From Paenibacillus sinopodophylli (GTDB taxonomy: Bacteria; Bacillota; Bacilli; Paenibacillales; Paenibacillaceae), in the NCBI RefSeq assembly GCF_005930355.1, contig NZ_VDBO01000002.1:1-64000 (forward strand): DNA of 64,000 nucleotides. Reading direction: 5' to 3'. The notes beneath the pieces were generated by a model. It had not been told where the DNA came from. It saw nothing but the letters and a program-made list of their open reading frames with translations, and did no database searches. The first letter of the stretch is position 1; each line of letters begins with the position of its first letter. A program made the translations under genes and the position numbers. Positions 33,284 to 42,332 of this stretch are shown here, in pieces.

Positions 33284-35386
33284 ATGAAAAAGGGTAATAA
33301 CAAGAATAAGAATATGAATATGAAACGAACCCGTATCGGACTAAGCATTCTAACAGCGGTGCTGAGCTTAGCTCTTGCAAGAGAAACTGGCGTGTACGCT
33401 CAGCAGCCAGCATCGGAACTGACCGTTTCAGCCAAGGAACTGGACTCGCAAGGCAGTGTCGCCACGGGTGATTTTACGAGTGGTCCGCAGGACGCCCAAG
33501 AAGTAGAGGCCTTTCTTGACGCTTTTTTTGCACAGGATGCCATCAAACAAAAAGCCAGCGCCGCCGTGGTATCTGTCGTACAGAATGGGAAGGTGCTTGT
33601 ATCCAAAGGCTACGGTGTAACCGATCAAACGTCGAAGTCGCCAGTGGATGAAAGTCAGTCAACCTTCCGCATTGCTTCTATTTCTAAAGTGTTTACAGCG
33701 GCTGCCATTATGCAGCTCATCGAACAAGGGAAAATATCACTTCAAGACAATATTGAAAAGTACTTAGATGGTTACGAATTAACGAACCCCTTCGGAACAC
33801 CCGTTACAATCGAGAATTTACTAACGCACACGACTGGGTTTGAAGTACGCGAGCCTACAGATGCAAGTTATCTTATGGATCCTTCAAGTACTCCGATTTC
33901 GCTGAAAGAAAGTATTTTTGCTGTATTTCCGCCAGTAGTTCGCATGCCCGGAAAGTCTTATATGTATGATAATTTCGCATCAAGGCTGCAGGGGTACATC
34001 GTGCAGCAGGTAAGTGGAGAGCCGTTTCAAAGCTATATGCAGAAGCATCTATTCGGACCGATGGGCATGACTTCTAGCAGCTTTAAGCTTAATGAGGAAT
34101 TGGTTGATCGACTCGTTACTTCCTACGATATGGAAGGGGGCGCTCTGCCCGTGTACGATTTCTCTCCAAGCGAGTGGCCAGAGGGCAGCATGATATCGAC
34201 GGCCTCTGATATGGCGCTGTTTATGAACACCTTTTTGAACGATGGAAAAACAGCGAACGGCGCGGTAATCCTGTCGCCTGCATCAGTTAAAGCGATGTCT
34301 TCGTACCATATCGTTATACATCCCGATTTGCCGGATATGACCTACGGCTTCGAATCGCCTGAAGATCCTTCACACACGAACAATGAAGCTGTCATATCCA
34401 AAGCCGGCGATATTCTGGGATTTAGCTCTCAAATGTGGCTGCTTCCTGATCGCAAGACCGGTGTTTTCGTTTCTTACAATGCGAATCAGAATTTGCGACA
34501 TGATTTATTTAACGCATTTATGGATCATTATTTTGCAGGCGGCAAATCATCATTCGGATCTGACCATTTTCAGTCACAGTCCCAAGATATACTAGCCAAG
34601 TTCGAAGGTTTGTATTCCGATTTGCGAATCAAATTACTGACCAAAGTCGTAGCCAGCGGCGACGGAATTCTTACGGTCAGCGATGTATCTGGAAGCCATC
34701 AATTGAAGCAGGTCGATCTTTTATTGTTCGTAGATGAACTGGGCAATCCTCTTGCATTCAAGATGGATTCCGAAGGTACCATTACTTACATGAAATACGC
34801 TAATCTGTTCAGCTATGCATCCAAAGTAAAGCTGGATCAGAAAGGCTTTCCTGATGTACCAGTGAATCATCCATATGCCAGCTACATTCTGGGCTTAAAG
34901 TCGCTTGGCTTTTTGACGGATGATCTGTCAAGACCGTTCTTGCCTAAGCAATCCGTCACGCGCGGAGCATTCATCCATGCCTTTAATGCGATATGGAGCA
35001 TTCCGGAATCGGACAACCCTTCTTCCTTCAAGGATACCGAACATTCTGTGTATCGAAAAGATATACAAGCAGCAGTCGAAGCAGGCATGCTGAATGGAAC
35101 GGGAAACGGCTTGTTCGAACCAGACCGTCCGATTCTTCGCGAAGAGGCGACCGTGATCGTGTACCGCCTGCTGACGGGTACAGGAATCAGAGCTCAGGAT
35201 TCCACGGCTAAGCTAATGCCAGGCACGTCGGAATGGGCGATCGATGCCGTAAGCTCCGCAGTGAAATGGAAGCTGCATGGGCCAGAGGTGACTGAATCGA
35301 ACGGCAAGTTCGAATACGGCTCTCGGAAGCCGTTGAACAAGCAAGAGCTGGCAGCGCTGCTGTTCACGATGCTGCTTCCTGCTTAA
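33284..35386 (+). CDS. Surface-anchored serine beta-lactamase-fold hydrolase with SLH domains
   Basis: 700 residues from the ATG at 33284 (AAGGAGAG upstream). A long basic signal peptide ends near VYAQQ. The beta-lactamase/penicillin-binding fold (residues ~75-400) has the catalytic S132-x-x-K135 (ASISKVF), Y228-D-N230, and LLTHTTGF. A small beta domain follows (~425-515). Two SLH-like repeats at ~520-700 (FPDVPVNHPYASYILGLKSL; FKDTEHSVYRKDIQAAVEAG) tether it to the wall polymer. Such proteins are D-aminopeptidases, esterases or peptidoglycan-modifying enzymes rather than resistance lactamases. Its promoter looks like that of the nearby Bce-type transporter, so it probably belongs to a cell-envelope stress response. 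Confidence 0.86.
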   Translation: MKKGNNKNKNMNMKRTRIGLSILTAVLSLALARETGVYAQQPASELTVSAKELDSQGSVATGDFTSGPQDAQEVEAFLDAFFAQDAIKQKASAAVVSVVQNGKVLVSKGYGVTDQTSKSPVDESQSTFRIASISKVFTAAAIMQLIEQGKISLQDNIEKYLDGYELTNPFGTPVTIENLLTHTTGFEVREPTDASYLMDPSSTPISLKESIFAVFPPVVRMPGKSYMYDNFASRLQGYIVQQVSGEPFQSYMQKHLFGPMGMTSSSFKLNEELVDRLVTSYDMEGGALPVYDFSPSEWPEGSMISTASDMALFMNTFLNDGKTANGAVILSPASVKAMSSYHIVIHPDLPDMTYGFESPEDPSHTNNEAVISKAGDILGFSSQMWLLPDRKTGVFVSYNANQNLRHDLFNAFMDHYFAGGKSSFGSDHFQSQSQDILAKFEGLYSDLRIKLLTKVVASGDGILTVSDVSGSHQLKQVDLLLFVDELGNPLAFKMDSEGTITYMKYANLFSYASKVKLDQKGFPDVPVNHPYASYILGLKSLGFLTDDLSRPFLPKQSVTRGAFIHAFNAIWSIPESDNPSSFKDTEHSVYRKDIQAAVEAGMLNGTGNGLFEPDRPILREEATVIVYRLLTGTGIRAQDSTAKLMPGTSEWAIDAVSSAVKWKLHGPEVTESNGKFEYGSRKPLNKQELAALLFTMLLPA

Positions 35387-35469
35387 TCGCATGCTTTTGT
35401 TGAATCAGAACAGCAATATAGTCGGAATGAGAAAACCGTCACATGGGGATCAAGCTTGACTGAATCAGG

Positions 35470-35497
35470 GGGGGCAATTATTTGTCCCCCTTTTGGT
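35470..35497 (+). terminator. Terminator after the SLH serine hydrolase gene
   Basis: GGGGGCA and TGTCCCCC arms with an ATTATT loop, then TTTT. Confidence 0.8.
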
Positions 35498-35591
35498 ATG
35501 GAAAGAGGGAATGGTATGATGAATCATGCGAGAGATGGAAGATACTGCCGTTTAAAGTTCGAATTCTATAGAGAGAAGGGATCTTGCCGTT

Positions 35592-36275
35592 ATGGATTTG
35601 AATATTTTTATTATCGAAGATGATGATGCAATCTTTCATCTATTGAAGGAAAGGCTGGAGCTATGGTCGTTTCGTGTTACCAAACCGGAGCGGTTCGATG
35701 ATGTGATGTGCTCTTTTATTGACGTGCAGCCGCAGCTGGTCATTATCGATATTCAGCTCCCGATGTATGACGGTTTCCACTGGTGCCGCGAGATTCGAGC
35801 TGTGTCGAACGTGCCGATATTGTTTCTGTCATCGCGTGATCATCCTCTAGATATGGTGATGGCTATGAATATGGGGGCGGATGACTACATTCAGAAACCT
35901 TTCAATATGGACGTGCTTCTGGCTCAAATCAAAGCTATTGTTCGCCGAACATATGCATATGGGGACGCAGCTTCCGATCTTATTGAATGGAATGGCTCTA
36001 TTATTGATATGAAGCGCTGTTTGATCCGCAAGGACGGGCAAGACGTGATTTTAACGAAAAACGAATTTTTTATTCTCGTCGTACTCGTTCAGGCGAAAGA
36101 TACAGTCATTCCGCGTCACGATTTAATTCGCAAGCTGTGGGATGATGAACAATTCGTCAACGACAATACGTTAACAGCGAATGTAACCCGGCTGCGACAG
36201 AAGCTGGCGGTATTCCAACTGGATGAAGCCATTGTAACGAAAAAAGGACTTGGCTATATGGCTGCCACGTTATGA
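35592..36275 (+). CDS. bceR: BceR-like response regulator
   Basis: 227 residues, OmpR family. The receiver has EDDD at residues 8-11, phospho-Asp in LVIIDIQLPMYDG and KPFNMDVL. The winged helix has VILTKNEFFILVVLVQAK and ends KKGLGYMA, as in BceR/GraR/VraR-like regulators. It is followed 12 bases later by an intramembrane-sensing kinase and then by a Bce-type transporter. It should bind TGACA-N4-TGTMA boxes in front of the transporter and the serine hydrolase gene when antimicrobial peptides are detected. Confidence 0.88.
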   Translation: MDLNIFIIEDDDAIFHLLKERLELWSFRVTKPERFDDVMCSFIDVQPQLVIIDIQLPMYDGFHWCREIRAVSNVPILFLSSRDHPLDMVMAMNMGADDYIQKPFNMDVLLAQIKAIVRRTYAYGDAASDLIEWNGSIIDMKRCLIRKDGQDVILTKNEFFILVVLVQAKDTVIPRHDLIRKLWDDEQFVNDNTLTANVTRLRQKLAVFQLDEAIVTKKGLGYMAATL

Positions 36276-36287
36276 GGGGGGAATGTA

Positions 36288-37316
36288 TTGATACTCCGTT
36301 ACTTAATAGATAGGAAAAGCTGGATTATATTTTATCTGTTCTCCTTGCTATTCGTAGATTTACTGATTTGGATCGACAATGGCATCATGATCAAGGCTGC
36401 CTCGATGCTCTATTTGAACATGCTGCTTATTTTATCCATGTTAGTTTTCCTAGTGTGGCGTTTTCAGAAGGAAATGAAATATGCGCGCGCACTAGCGGAT
36501 CTAGCTGAGCAGATTGACGATGATTGGATTGAAACGCTGCCGCCAGATTATTACTATCACGAAGAGGCGACAAATCGGCTGCTGCGGGCTGCGGGCCTCT
36601 GGTACTCGCATAAGCTGTCTGATAGTCAGGCAGCCCGTATCGTGGAGCAGGAATACACGACGGCCTGGGTGCATGAAGTGAAAACGCCTTTGACCGCAAT
36701 GAAATTGACGATAGAAAGCGATAGGAGCAATCCGCTGCTTCGCAAAATGGAATCGGATTGGCTGCGAATCCATCTGCTTATTGACCAACAGCTTTACCTC
36801 TCACGATTACCGTCACTGGAAGCGGATTACGTGCTGGAGCAGGCTGGGGTTCAGCAGTTAGCCGTATTGGAAGTGCGTGAGCTGACCTCCTGGTGCATCG
36901 AAAAAAATGTGGCCGTTGAGATTGAAGGGGAAGAAGCTTTAGTGGTAACGGACCGCAAATGGTGCCGTTTTATTATTAGGCAACTATTGACGAATGCGGT
37001 CAAATATAGCCCTAAAGGCGGAACGATTCTTTTGTCGACGATGGTTACGTCCGAGGGTCATGTTTGTTTGAGCATTGAAGATGAAGGATCAGGCATTGCC
37101 GCACATGACCTGCCGCGTATTTTCGATAAAGGTTTTACGGGTGGAAACGGAAGATTGCAAAATGCGGCAACCGGTCTCGGACTCTATTTGGCACGGACAG
37201 CAGCGCTCAAAATTGGAATTACCCTAGCGGTTCAATCAGAGCTGAACGCAGGAACGAAAATGGGGATGACTTTCACAGTAAGCAACGCGTACGAAGCAGT
37301 TCTGACATCATGTTAG
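36288..37316 (+). CDS. bceS: BceS-like intramembrane-sensing histidine kinase
   Basis: 342 residues from a TTG start with GGGGGGA upstream. Two membrane helices (~13-30 and ~37-57) are separated by a loop of only a few residues, so there is no extracellular sensor. The phospho-His is in TTAWVHEVKTPLTAMKL (BceS pattern W-x-HE-x-KTPL), and the ATPase domain has LLTNAVKYSPKGG and DEGSGI. Kinases of this kind read the activity of their cognate BceAB transporter rather than binding the peptide directly. Confidence 0.9.
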   Translation: MILRYLIDRKSWIIFYLFSLLFVDLLIWIDNGIMIKAASMLYLNMLLILSMLVFLVWRFQKEMKYARALADLAEQIDDDWIETLPPDYYYHEEATNRLLRAAGLWYSHKLSDSQAARIVEQEYTTAWVHEVKTPLTAMKLTIESDRSNPLLRKMESDWLRIHLLIDQQLYLSRLPSLEADYVLEQAGVQQLAVLEVRELTSWCIEKNVAVEIEGEEALVVTDRKWCRFIIRQLLTNAVKYSPKGGTILLSTMVTSEGHVCLSIEDEGSGIAAHDLPRIFDKGFTGGNGRLQNAATGLGLYLARTAALKIGITLAVQSELNAGTKMGMTFTVSNAYEAVLTSC

Positions 37317-37333
37317 TAGAATGGACTACCATA

Positions 37334-37407
37334 TGACAGTATTGTCACCTGAATGCTCTTCATTGTCATCTGATACGAGCGACCGGCATGACCTTTTTCT
37401 CTAAAAT
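37334..37407 (+). promoter_or_regulatory. BceR-type operator and promoter of the transporter genes
   Basis: Perfect inverted repeat TGACA-GTAT-TGTCA (37334-37347), TCATCTGAT at +32, GCGACC as weak -35, TAAAAT (37402-37407) as -10. The layout is identical to that at 33138. Confidence 0.8.
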
Positions 37408-37437
37408 AAAAGTAAGATCAGAGTGGAGGTTATGGAG

Positions 37438-38223
37438 ATGAATGATAATAATATGAAAAAAACGGTGCTGCATGCCATACAAATACGTAAATCATTTGGT
37501 GTACGGGGCAATGTTCAGCAAGTGCTTAAGGGAATCGACCTACGGGTCGTTGAAGGTGAATTTGTCGGCATTATGGGTCCGTCTGGGTCGGGCAAGTCTA
37601 CCTTGATCAATGTTTTATCCACAATTGACCAGACGACCGAAGGGAAGATATTGGTCGAGGATGTTGACATCTCGAATATGAAAAACGCAGAGCTGTCTCT
37701 TTTCCGACGCAATAAGCTTGGTTTTATCTTTCAAGATTACAATTTGCTGGACACATTGACGGTCAAAGAGAACATTCTGCTGCCCGTTTCGCTCGGAAAG
37801 ATGAAGAAAAAGGCAGCGGAGAGTGAATTTCAGGCCATTGCTTCAGAACTAGGCATCTTAGAGATTGCCCATAAATATCCGTATGAAATTTCCGGCGGTC
37901 AACGGCAGCGGACATCAGCGGCACGCGCATTGATTCACGGGCCTTCCCTTGTATTTGCGGATGAGCCGACAGGTGCGTTGGATTCGAAGGCTGCCTCCTC
38001 CCTTTTAGGGAAGATGGAGCAGCTTAACCAGCAGCGCAGCATTACCATTATGATGGTAACGCATGACCCGGTGGCATCGAGCTATTGCAGCCGTGTGATT
38101 TTTTTAAAGGATGGCATGCTGTATTCCGAATTATATCGGGGCAGCAAATCGCGGCAAGCCTTTTTCAAAGACATCATGAATGTACAGGCCGTGCTCGGAG
38201 GTGATCACATTGACACTGTTTGA
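37438..38223 (+). CDS. bceA: BceA-like ABC transporter ATPase
   Basis: 261 residues from the ATG at 37438, eight bases behind GGAGG; the GTG at 37423 and ATG at 37432 are too close to that site. Walker A is GPSGSGKST, the signature is [14 protein letters not shown] (Thr replaces the usual Val/Ala), Walker B is [14 protein letters not shown]. It is a MacB/LolD-type ATPase of a peptide-antibiotic detoxification transporter, partner of the overlapping permease gene. Confidence 0.92.
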   Translation: MNDNNMKKTVLHAIQIRKSFGVRGNVQQVLKGIDLRVVEGEFVGIMGPSGSGKSTLINVLSTIDQTTEGKILVEDVDISNMKNAELSLFRRNKLGFIFQDYNLLDTLTVKENILLPVSLGKMKKKAAESEFQAIASELGILEIAHKYPYEISGGQRQRTSAARALIHGPSLVFADEPTGALDSKAASSLLGKMEQLNQQRSITIMMVTHDPVASSYCSRVIFLKDGMLYSELYRGSKSRQAFFKDIMNVQAVLGGDHIDTV

Positions 38224-40126
38224 GCTCGTCATTCGCAGTATGCGGAAAAACATTAAAAATTATTATTTGTATTTTTTCGCCCTTATTTTCAGTACGACCC
38301 TTTATTATGTATTTGCAGCCTTACAGCATGATTCCTCGATCATGACTGCGACGTTCGCAGATGTTCAGTTTGCTTCGTTGTTTAAAGTATCAGGCATTGT
38401 TCTACTGTTAATTGTGGTCATATTCATGATTAATGCCAATAGTATTTTTCTAAAACGCCGCAGCAGGGAAATCGGGCTGTATCAGCTGATTGGCCTGACT
38501 CGCAGAGCCGTTTGGCTGCTGCTAATTGCTGAGAACATATTGCTTGGAATAGGCGCGCTGCTTATTGGAATTGGCGCTGGCGCGCTTATGTCACGGCTTT
38601 TTTTGCTCATTCTCATGAAATTAATAGGCATTGAAACGGTAATAAACCTATCGTTTTCACCTACAGCTGCCGTTCAAACCGCCATTGTGTTTGCCTTGCT
38701 TATCGGACTTACATTGATGCAAATGCTGATCAAAGTTTATGGGACTTCGCTACTCGCATTGTTCACAGCAGAACGGCAGGGGGAGCATCCGAAACGGCCC
38801 AATGCGGCTGTTTCTGCTATTGTAGGGCTGTTTAGCATTACGATGATTACAACGGGTTATATGCTATCCGGCAAAGAGCCCGGTCAGGAACTATTTTTGC
38901 AAATGCTCGTAATTCTCGCATCAACGATACTCGGCACCTATCTGTTATTTCGTGTAACGATTGGCTGGTTGTTCTACAGCGTTCGAAGAAGCAGGAACGG
39001 ACAACTTGGATTAAAAAACAGTTTGTCTCTTGCGCCGGTCATGCACCGCATGAAAGCGAATGCGAACTCACTCACATTGATTACGGTTCTGTCTGCGATG
39101 ACATTGACTATGGTGGCAATCGCCTATTCGCTTTATTTCTCGACCGAGAATGAGTCGCATGTCATGCTGCCATACGATTTCATCTTTGAGAATAAGGAGC
39201 AAGATTCCCTTGCATTCCGCACGGATCTCGAACAAGCCGGAATTAAGTTTGTTCATCATCCAGTCGATGCTATCCGACTGGCAGGTATATATGGCAACGG
39301 GGAAAACATGGAACGCAGCACATTGCTGCTCGGAGCAGAACAGCTTCAGTTGATCGATCCAGAACTGATTACCCCAAGGCAAGGGGAGGCAATTTGGTAT
39401 AAAGGCCAGAAGAAAGCAATGGGCATAGAGCAGGACACTGTCCTCTACCCTCAGGAGGTTCATCTAGGAACAAACGGGTTTCAAAGTGTGATCCGCATTA
39501 CTGAGGGAATCGATCGATATGCAGTAAACTTTAATTTGAACGGTCGCCAATTGGTCATAACGGAGGCAGAGCTGCATGCTATTCGTGACCGTATGCCGTT
39601 GACCCCTGGCCAGGAAATCATTCTACTGGATACTTACCAGATTGCGGATAGGAATGGCCGTGCAGAGGCAGCTAGCTTGTACGACAAATATGCCAAGGCG
39701 TATCGGCCAACAGCTCCAGATTTTCATTCATATTATCAAGAGTCGCTCCAAAAGTTTGGGTTGATCATATTTATTGCCGGTTTTCTAGGACTCATCTTTC
39801 TAATCGCCACAGGCAGTATTCTATATTTCAAGCAAATGACTGAGGCGGAACAGGAGAAAGGCGTTTATACAATTCTGCGGCAGCTCGGATTCTCGGAGCG
39901 TGAGATTATGGGTGGCATTATCCGTAAACAGCTGTTTGTATTTGCGATTCCGCTAGCGATCGGACTAGTGCATTCCAGCTTCGCCGTTAAGGCTGCTTCC
40001 GCGCTAACATTGTCAGATATTGCTTTCCCGGCAGCTATGGCAATGGCGATCTATACGGTCATTTATTTCACATTTGCGATTCTTACCGTCGGCTATTATC
40101 GCCGTATTGTAAGATTAGCGCTATAG
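38210..40126 (+). CDS. bceB: BceB-like ABC transporter permease (FtsX-like)
   Basis: 638 residues from a TTG at 38210 with GGAGGTGAT upstream, overlapping the ATPase stop by 14 bases. Ten membrane helices are expected: one, then three (residues ~45-180), then two more pairs. A large extracellular domain (~310-510) lies between helices 7 and 8, and the FtsX domain (~525-638) ends the protein. The large loop is the family's ligand and signalling domain. With BceA it frees lipid II-cycle targets from peptides such as bacitracin and also signals to BceS. Confidence 0.9.
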   Translation: MTLFELVIRSMRKNIKNYYLYFFALIFSTTLYYVFAALQHDSSIMTATFADVQFASLFKVSGIVLLLIVVIFMINANSIFLKRRSREIGLYQLIGLTRRAVWLLLIAENILLGIGALLIGIGAGALMSRLFLLILMKLIGIETVINLSFSPTAAVQTAIVFALLIGLTLMQMLIKVYGTSLLALFTAERQGEHPKRPNAAVSAIVGLFSITMITTGYMLSGKEPGQELFLQMLVILASTILGTYLLFRVTIGWLFYSVRRSRNGQLGLKNSLSLAPVMHRMKANANSLTLITVLSAMTLTMVAIAYSLYFSTENESHVMLPYDFIFENKEQDSLAFRTDLEQAGIKFVHHPVDAIRLAGIYGNGENMERSTLLLGAEQLQLIDPELITPRQGEAIWYKGQKKAMGIEQDTVLYPQEVHLGTNGFQSVIRITEGIDRYAVNFNLNGRQLVITEAELHAIRDRMPLTPGQEIILLDTYQIADRNGRAEAASLYDKYAKAYRPTAPDFHSYYQESLQKFGLIIFIAGFLGLIFLIATGSILYFKQMTEAEQEKGVYTILRQLGFSEREIMGGIIRKQLFVFAIPLAIGLVHSSFAVKAASALTLSDIAFPAAMAMAIYTVIYFTFAILTVGYYRRIVRLAL

Positions 40127-40140
40127 CAGCTTTACAGGTT

Positions 40141-40167
40141 TGTCACATTATTCTCTCCTAAATCGTT
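40141..40167 (+). promoter_or_regulatory. Candidate ECF41-dependent promoter
   Basis: TGTCACA (40141-40147), exactly 16 bases, then CGTT (40164-40167) matches the ECF41 promoter form TGTCACA-N16-CGTC with one change. It stands 37 bases upstream of the flavoprotein start, in an operon that encodes an ECF41 sigma factor. Confidence 0.78.
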
Positions 40168-40203
40168 ATACAGGTACAAAAAACGATATTGGGAGTGAAT
40201 GGT

Positions 40204-41388
40204 ATGAAAACATTGACCTGTATTGTCATTGGAGCAGGATATGCGGGTATCCATGCAATGAATGAAATACGCAAAAACGTAAAGGGTAGAAATAATAAAC
40301 AGTCTATTAAATATATACTCATCGACAAAAACAGGTATCACTTACGCAAGGTCATTCTGTTCAAACCAGCGGTAACGGATGAAGATATTTGCACGCCGCT
40401 TACGCAATTGTTTCCTGAAGGTGTTGAGCTTCTTGAGGCAACAGTCACTGAAATTAAAGAAGCAGAAAACAAACTACTGCTTCAATACGATAACGATTCC
40501 TTACAAGAGCTGGGTTACGATATACTTGTAGTGGCAGCTGGAAGCATAATCCGCCTGCCGGATGAAGCACAAGGCGGGCTGCCGCTTGCCTCACTTAATG
40601 ATGCATTAAACATTCGTAAGGCATGGCATGCTAATTTGCGGCAAGCTGCCAAAGAAGCGAATCCGAGTGAGCGGGAGCGACTAATGACGATTGCTGTAGC
40701 GGGGGCAGGTATAAGCGGCATTGAAACGGCCGCCGAATTAGCTTATCATGTTCGGAATGATGCCGAGCAGTTGGAATTGAATCCTAATCAGGTGCATATC
40801 CGTTTGTATAATGCACACGAAAGATTATTTTTAGATGGACCTGACAAGGTTTCTGCGAAGCTCGAGCATATTCTAACAGCTAACGGTGTAGAGGTAGCGC
40901 ATGGGTGCCGCGTGCTTCTAGAGGATAAAGGAAGTCTTAGCTTGTCTGATGGAACCGTGCTGCCCGTGGGGCTATGCGTGTGGACATTAGGACTTATTCC
41001 AAACCCGATTGTAAAACAGTGGGGCTTGCCTGTAACAACGGACGGATTTGTGAAAATTGATCCAAGCTATCGGGTACAAGGCGCCCGCGGCATTTATAGC
41101 ATTGGAGACTGCGCGAAAGTGATCAATCCAGCTACGGGACGATCAGACGGTATGACCTGTAAGGAAGCCATCCCGCAAGCCGCCCGGCTCGGTAAAGTAA
41201 TTGCAGCTGATATAGAAGGACATGCTGCGCCTGTGCACACCAGCTATATGGATAGCTTCAGCATCGGTCTAGGTCCTAAGAATGGATTGGCTTGGGTGAA
41301 CAAATGGGGTATTGATTTTGTAATTACAGGCAAGATGGGACATCGAATCAAGCAGCTAACTTGGAATTTGGGCAGTACGATTAAATAA
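40204..41388 (+). CDS. NDH-2-like FAD/NAD(P)-dependent oxidoreductase
   Basis: 394 residues from the ATG at 40204 (GGGAGTGA upstream). The FAD motif is VIGAGYAGIHA at the N-terminus, the NAD(P) motif IAVAGAGISGIETAAELAY near residue 165, and the FAD-closing motif GIYSIGDCAK near residue 300. The family includes type II NADH dehydrogenases and sulfide:quinone reductases; the hydrophobic C-terminal anchor of true NDH-2 is short here. It is encoded 32 bases before an ECF41 sigma gene. ECF41 loci normally carry such an oxidoreductase, epimerase or decarboxylase as their target. Confidence 0.87.
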   Translation: MKTLTCIVIGAGYAGIHAMNEIRKNVKGRNNKQSIKYILIDKNRYHLRKVILFKPAVTDEDICTPLTQLFPEGVELLEATVTEIKEAENKLLLQYDNDSLQELGYDILVVAAGSIIRLPDEAQGGLPLASLNDALNIRKAWHANLRQAAKEANPSERERLMTIAVAGAGISGIETAAELAYHVRNDAEQLELNPNQVHIRLYNAHERLFLDGPDKVSAKLEHILTANGVEVAHGCRVLLEDKGSLSLSDGTVLPVGLCVWTLGLIPNPIVKQWGLPVTTDGFVKIDPSYRVQGARGIYSIGDCAKVINPATGRSDGMTCKEAIPQAARLGKVIAADIEGHAAPVHTSYMDSFSIGLGPKNGLAWVNKWGIDFVITGKMGHRIKQLTWNLGSTIK

Positions 41389-41420
41389 ACATTCCAATCC
41401 TAAAAGAAGGGAGCGACGGA

Positions 41421-42287
41421 ATGGAGCATTTATATACGCAATACAAAAGACTGCTACTTTCACTTGCCTATCAGTTGACCGGATCGTTCTCTGATGCCGA
41501 GGATGTTGTGCAGGACGTATTTTTAAAGGTCTACGATGCGAAGCCGGAGGGGCTGATTGAAGCCCCTCAAGCCTATTTGTATAAGATGGTCACAAATCGC
41601 TGCCGTGATCTGCACAAATCAGCGACCAAAAGAAAAGAGAAATATGTTGGAGAATGGCTGCCTGAGCCCGTACCTACCGGAAGCGATGAAGCATTCGAAG
41701 CGATTGCACGCAATGAATTGTTGTCTTATGGCATGCTGATCCTTCTCGAACAGCTGTCTGCTGCTGAAAGGGCCGTATTTGTACTGCGAGAGGCATTTGG
41801 ATTCGGGTACGCGGACATAGCGGCCGTCATCGACAAGAGTGAAGCAAACAGCAGAAAGATGTACAGTCGTGCGAGAGGCAAATTAGGTAATTACGATCAA
41901 GCAGGAGCTGCTGAGCTTGAGACAGAACATGCAGCATGGGTGAATCGATTTGTTTCTGTGCTCGAACAGGATGATGTGGATCAGGTATTAGCGATCCTAA
42001 GCAAGGATGTGGTGTTAATCTCTGATGGCGGTGGGAAAGCACTATCAGCGGTTAATCCGATTGTAAGCCCCCAATCAGTCTCACGTTTCCTTCTTGGGCT
42101 GGTACGCAAATTTGCGCAGCAAGGCGGTATCTCTCAAGTTATTATTAGGGAAATCAACGGCCAAGTTGGTCTCATTATCTATTCCGAGCAAGGAGTCGAT
42201 TCAGTCGTTTTGTTTCAAGTGGTCAACGGACTTATGCACAACATGTATATCATAAGAAACCCGGACAAATTGAAGCATTTTTCATAA
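41421..42287 (+). CDS. ECF41-group sigma factor with fused SnoaL-like regulatory domain
   Basis: 288 residues. Sigma region 2 is at ~1-70 (YQLTGSFSDAEDVVQDVFLKVYD), region 4 at ~100-160 (LSAAERAVFVLREAFGFGYADIAAVIDKSEAN), followed by a SnoaL-like domain. All three ECF41 signatures are present: WLPEP (79-83) in the linker, DGGGK (202-206), and NPDKL (280-284) at the extreme C-terminus. In this group the C-terminal domain replaces an anti-sigma factor and tunes activity. It probably drives its own operon from the promoter at 40141. Confidence 0.95.
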   Translation: MEHLYTQYKRLLLSLAYQLTGSFSDAEDVVQDVFLKVYDAKPEGLIEAPQAYLYKMVTNRCRDLHKSATKRKEKYVGEWLPEPVPTGSDEAFEAIARNELLSYGMLILLEQLSAAERAVFVLREAFGFGYADIAAVIDKSEANSRKMYSRARGKLGNYDQAGAAELETEHAAWVNRFVSVLEQDDVDQVLAILSKDVVLISDGGGKALSAVNPIVSPQSVSRFLLGLVRKFAQQGGISQVIIREINGQVGLIIYSEQGVDSVVLFQVVNGLMHNMYIIRNPDKLKHFS

Positions 42288-42332
42288 TGAGGTGAAAAAC
42301 CGTATTTCCGTTCAGCGAAATGAGCTCATCAA

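Noticed and set aside
33284..35386. Beta-lactamase conferring antibiotic resistance
   Set aside because: The fold and SxxK/YxN motifs are shared by esterases and peptidases; SLH anchoring and length do not fit resistance enzymes.
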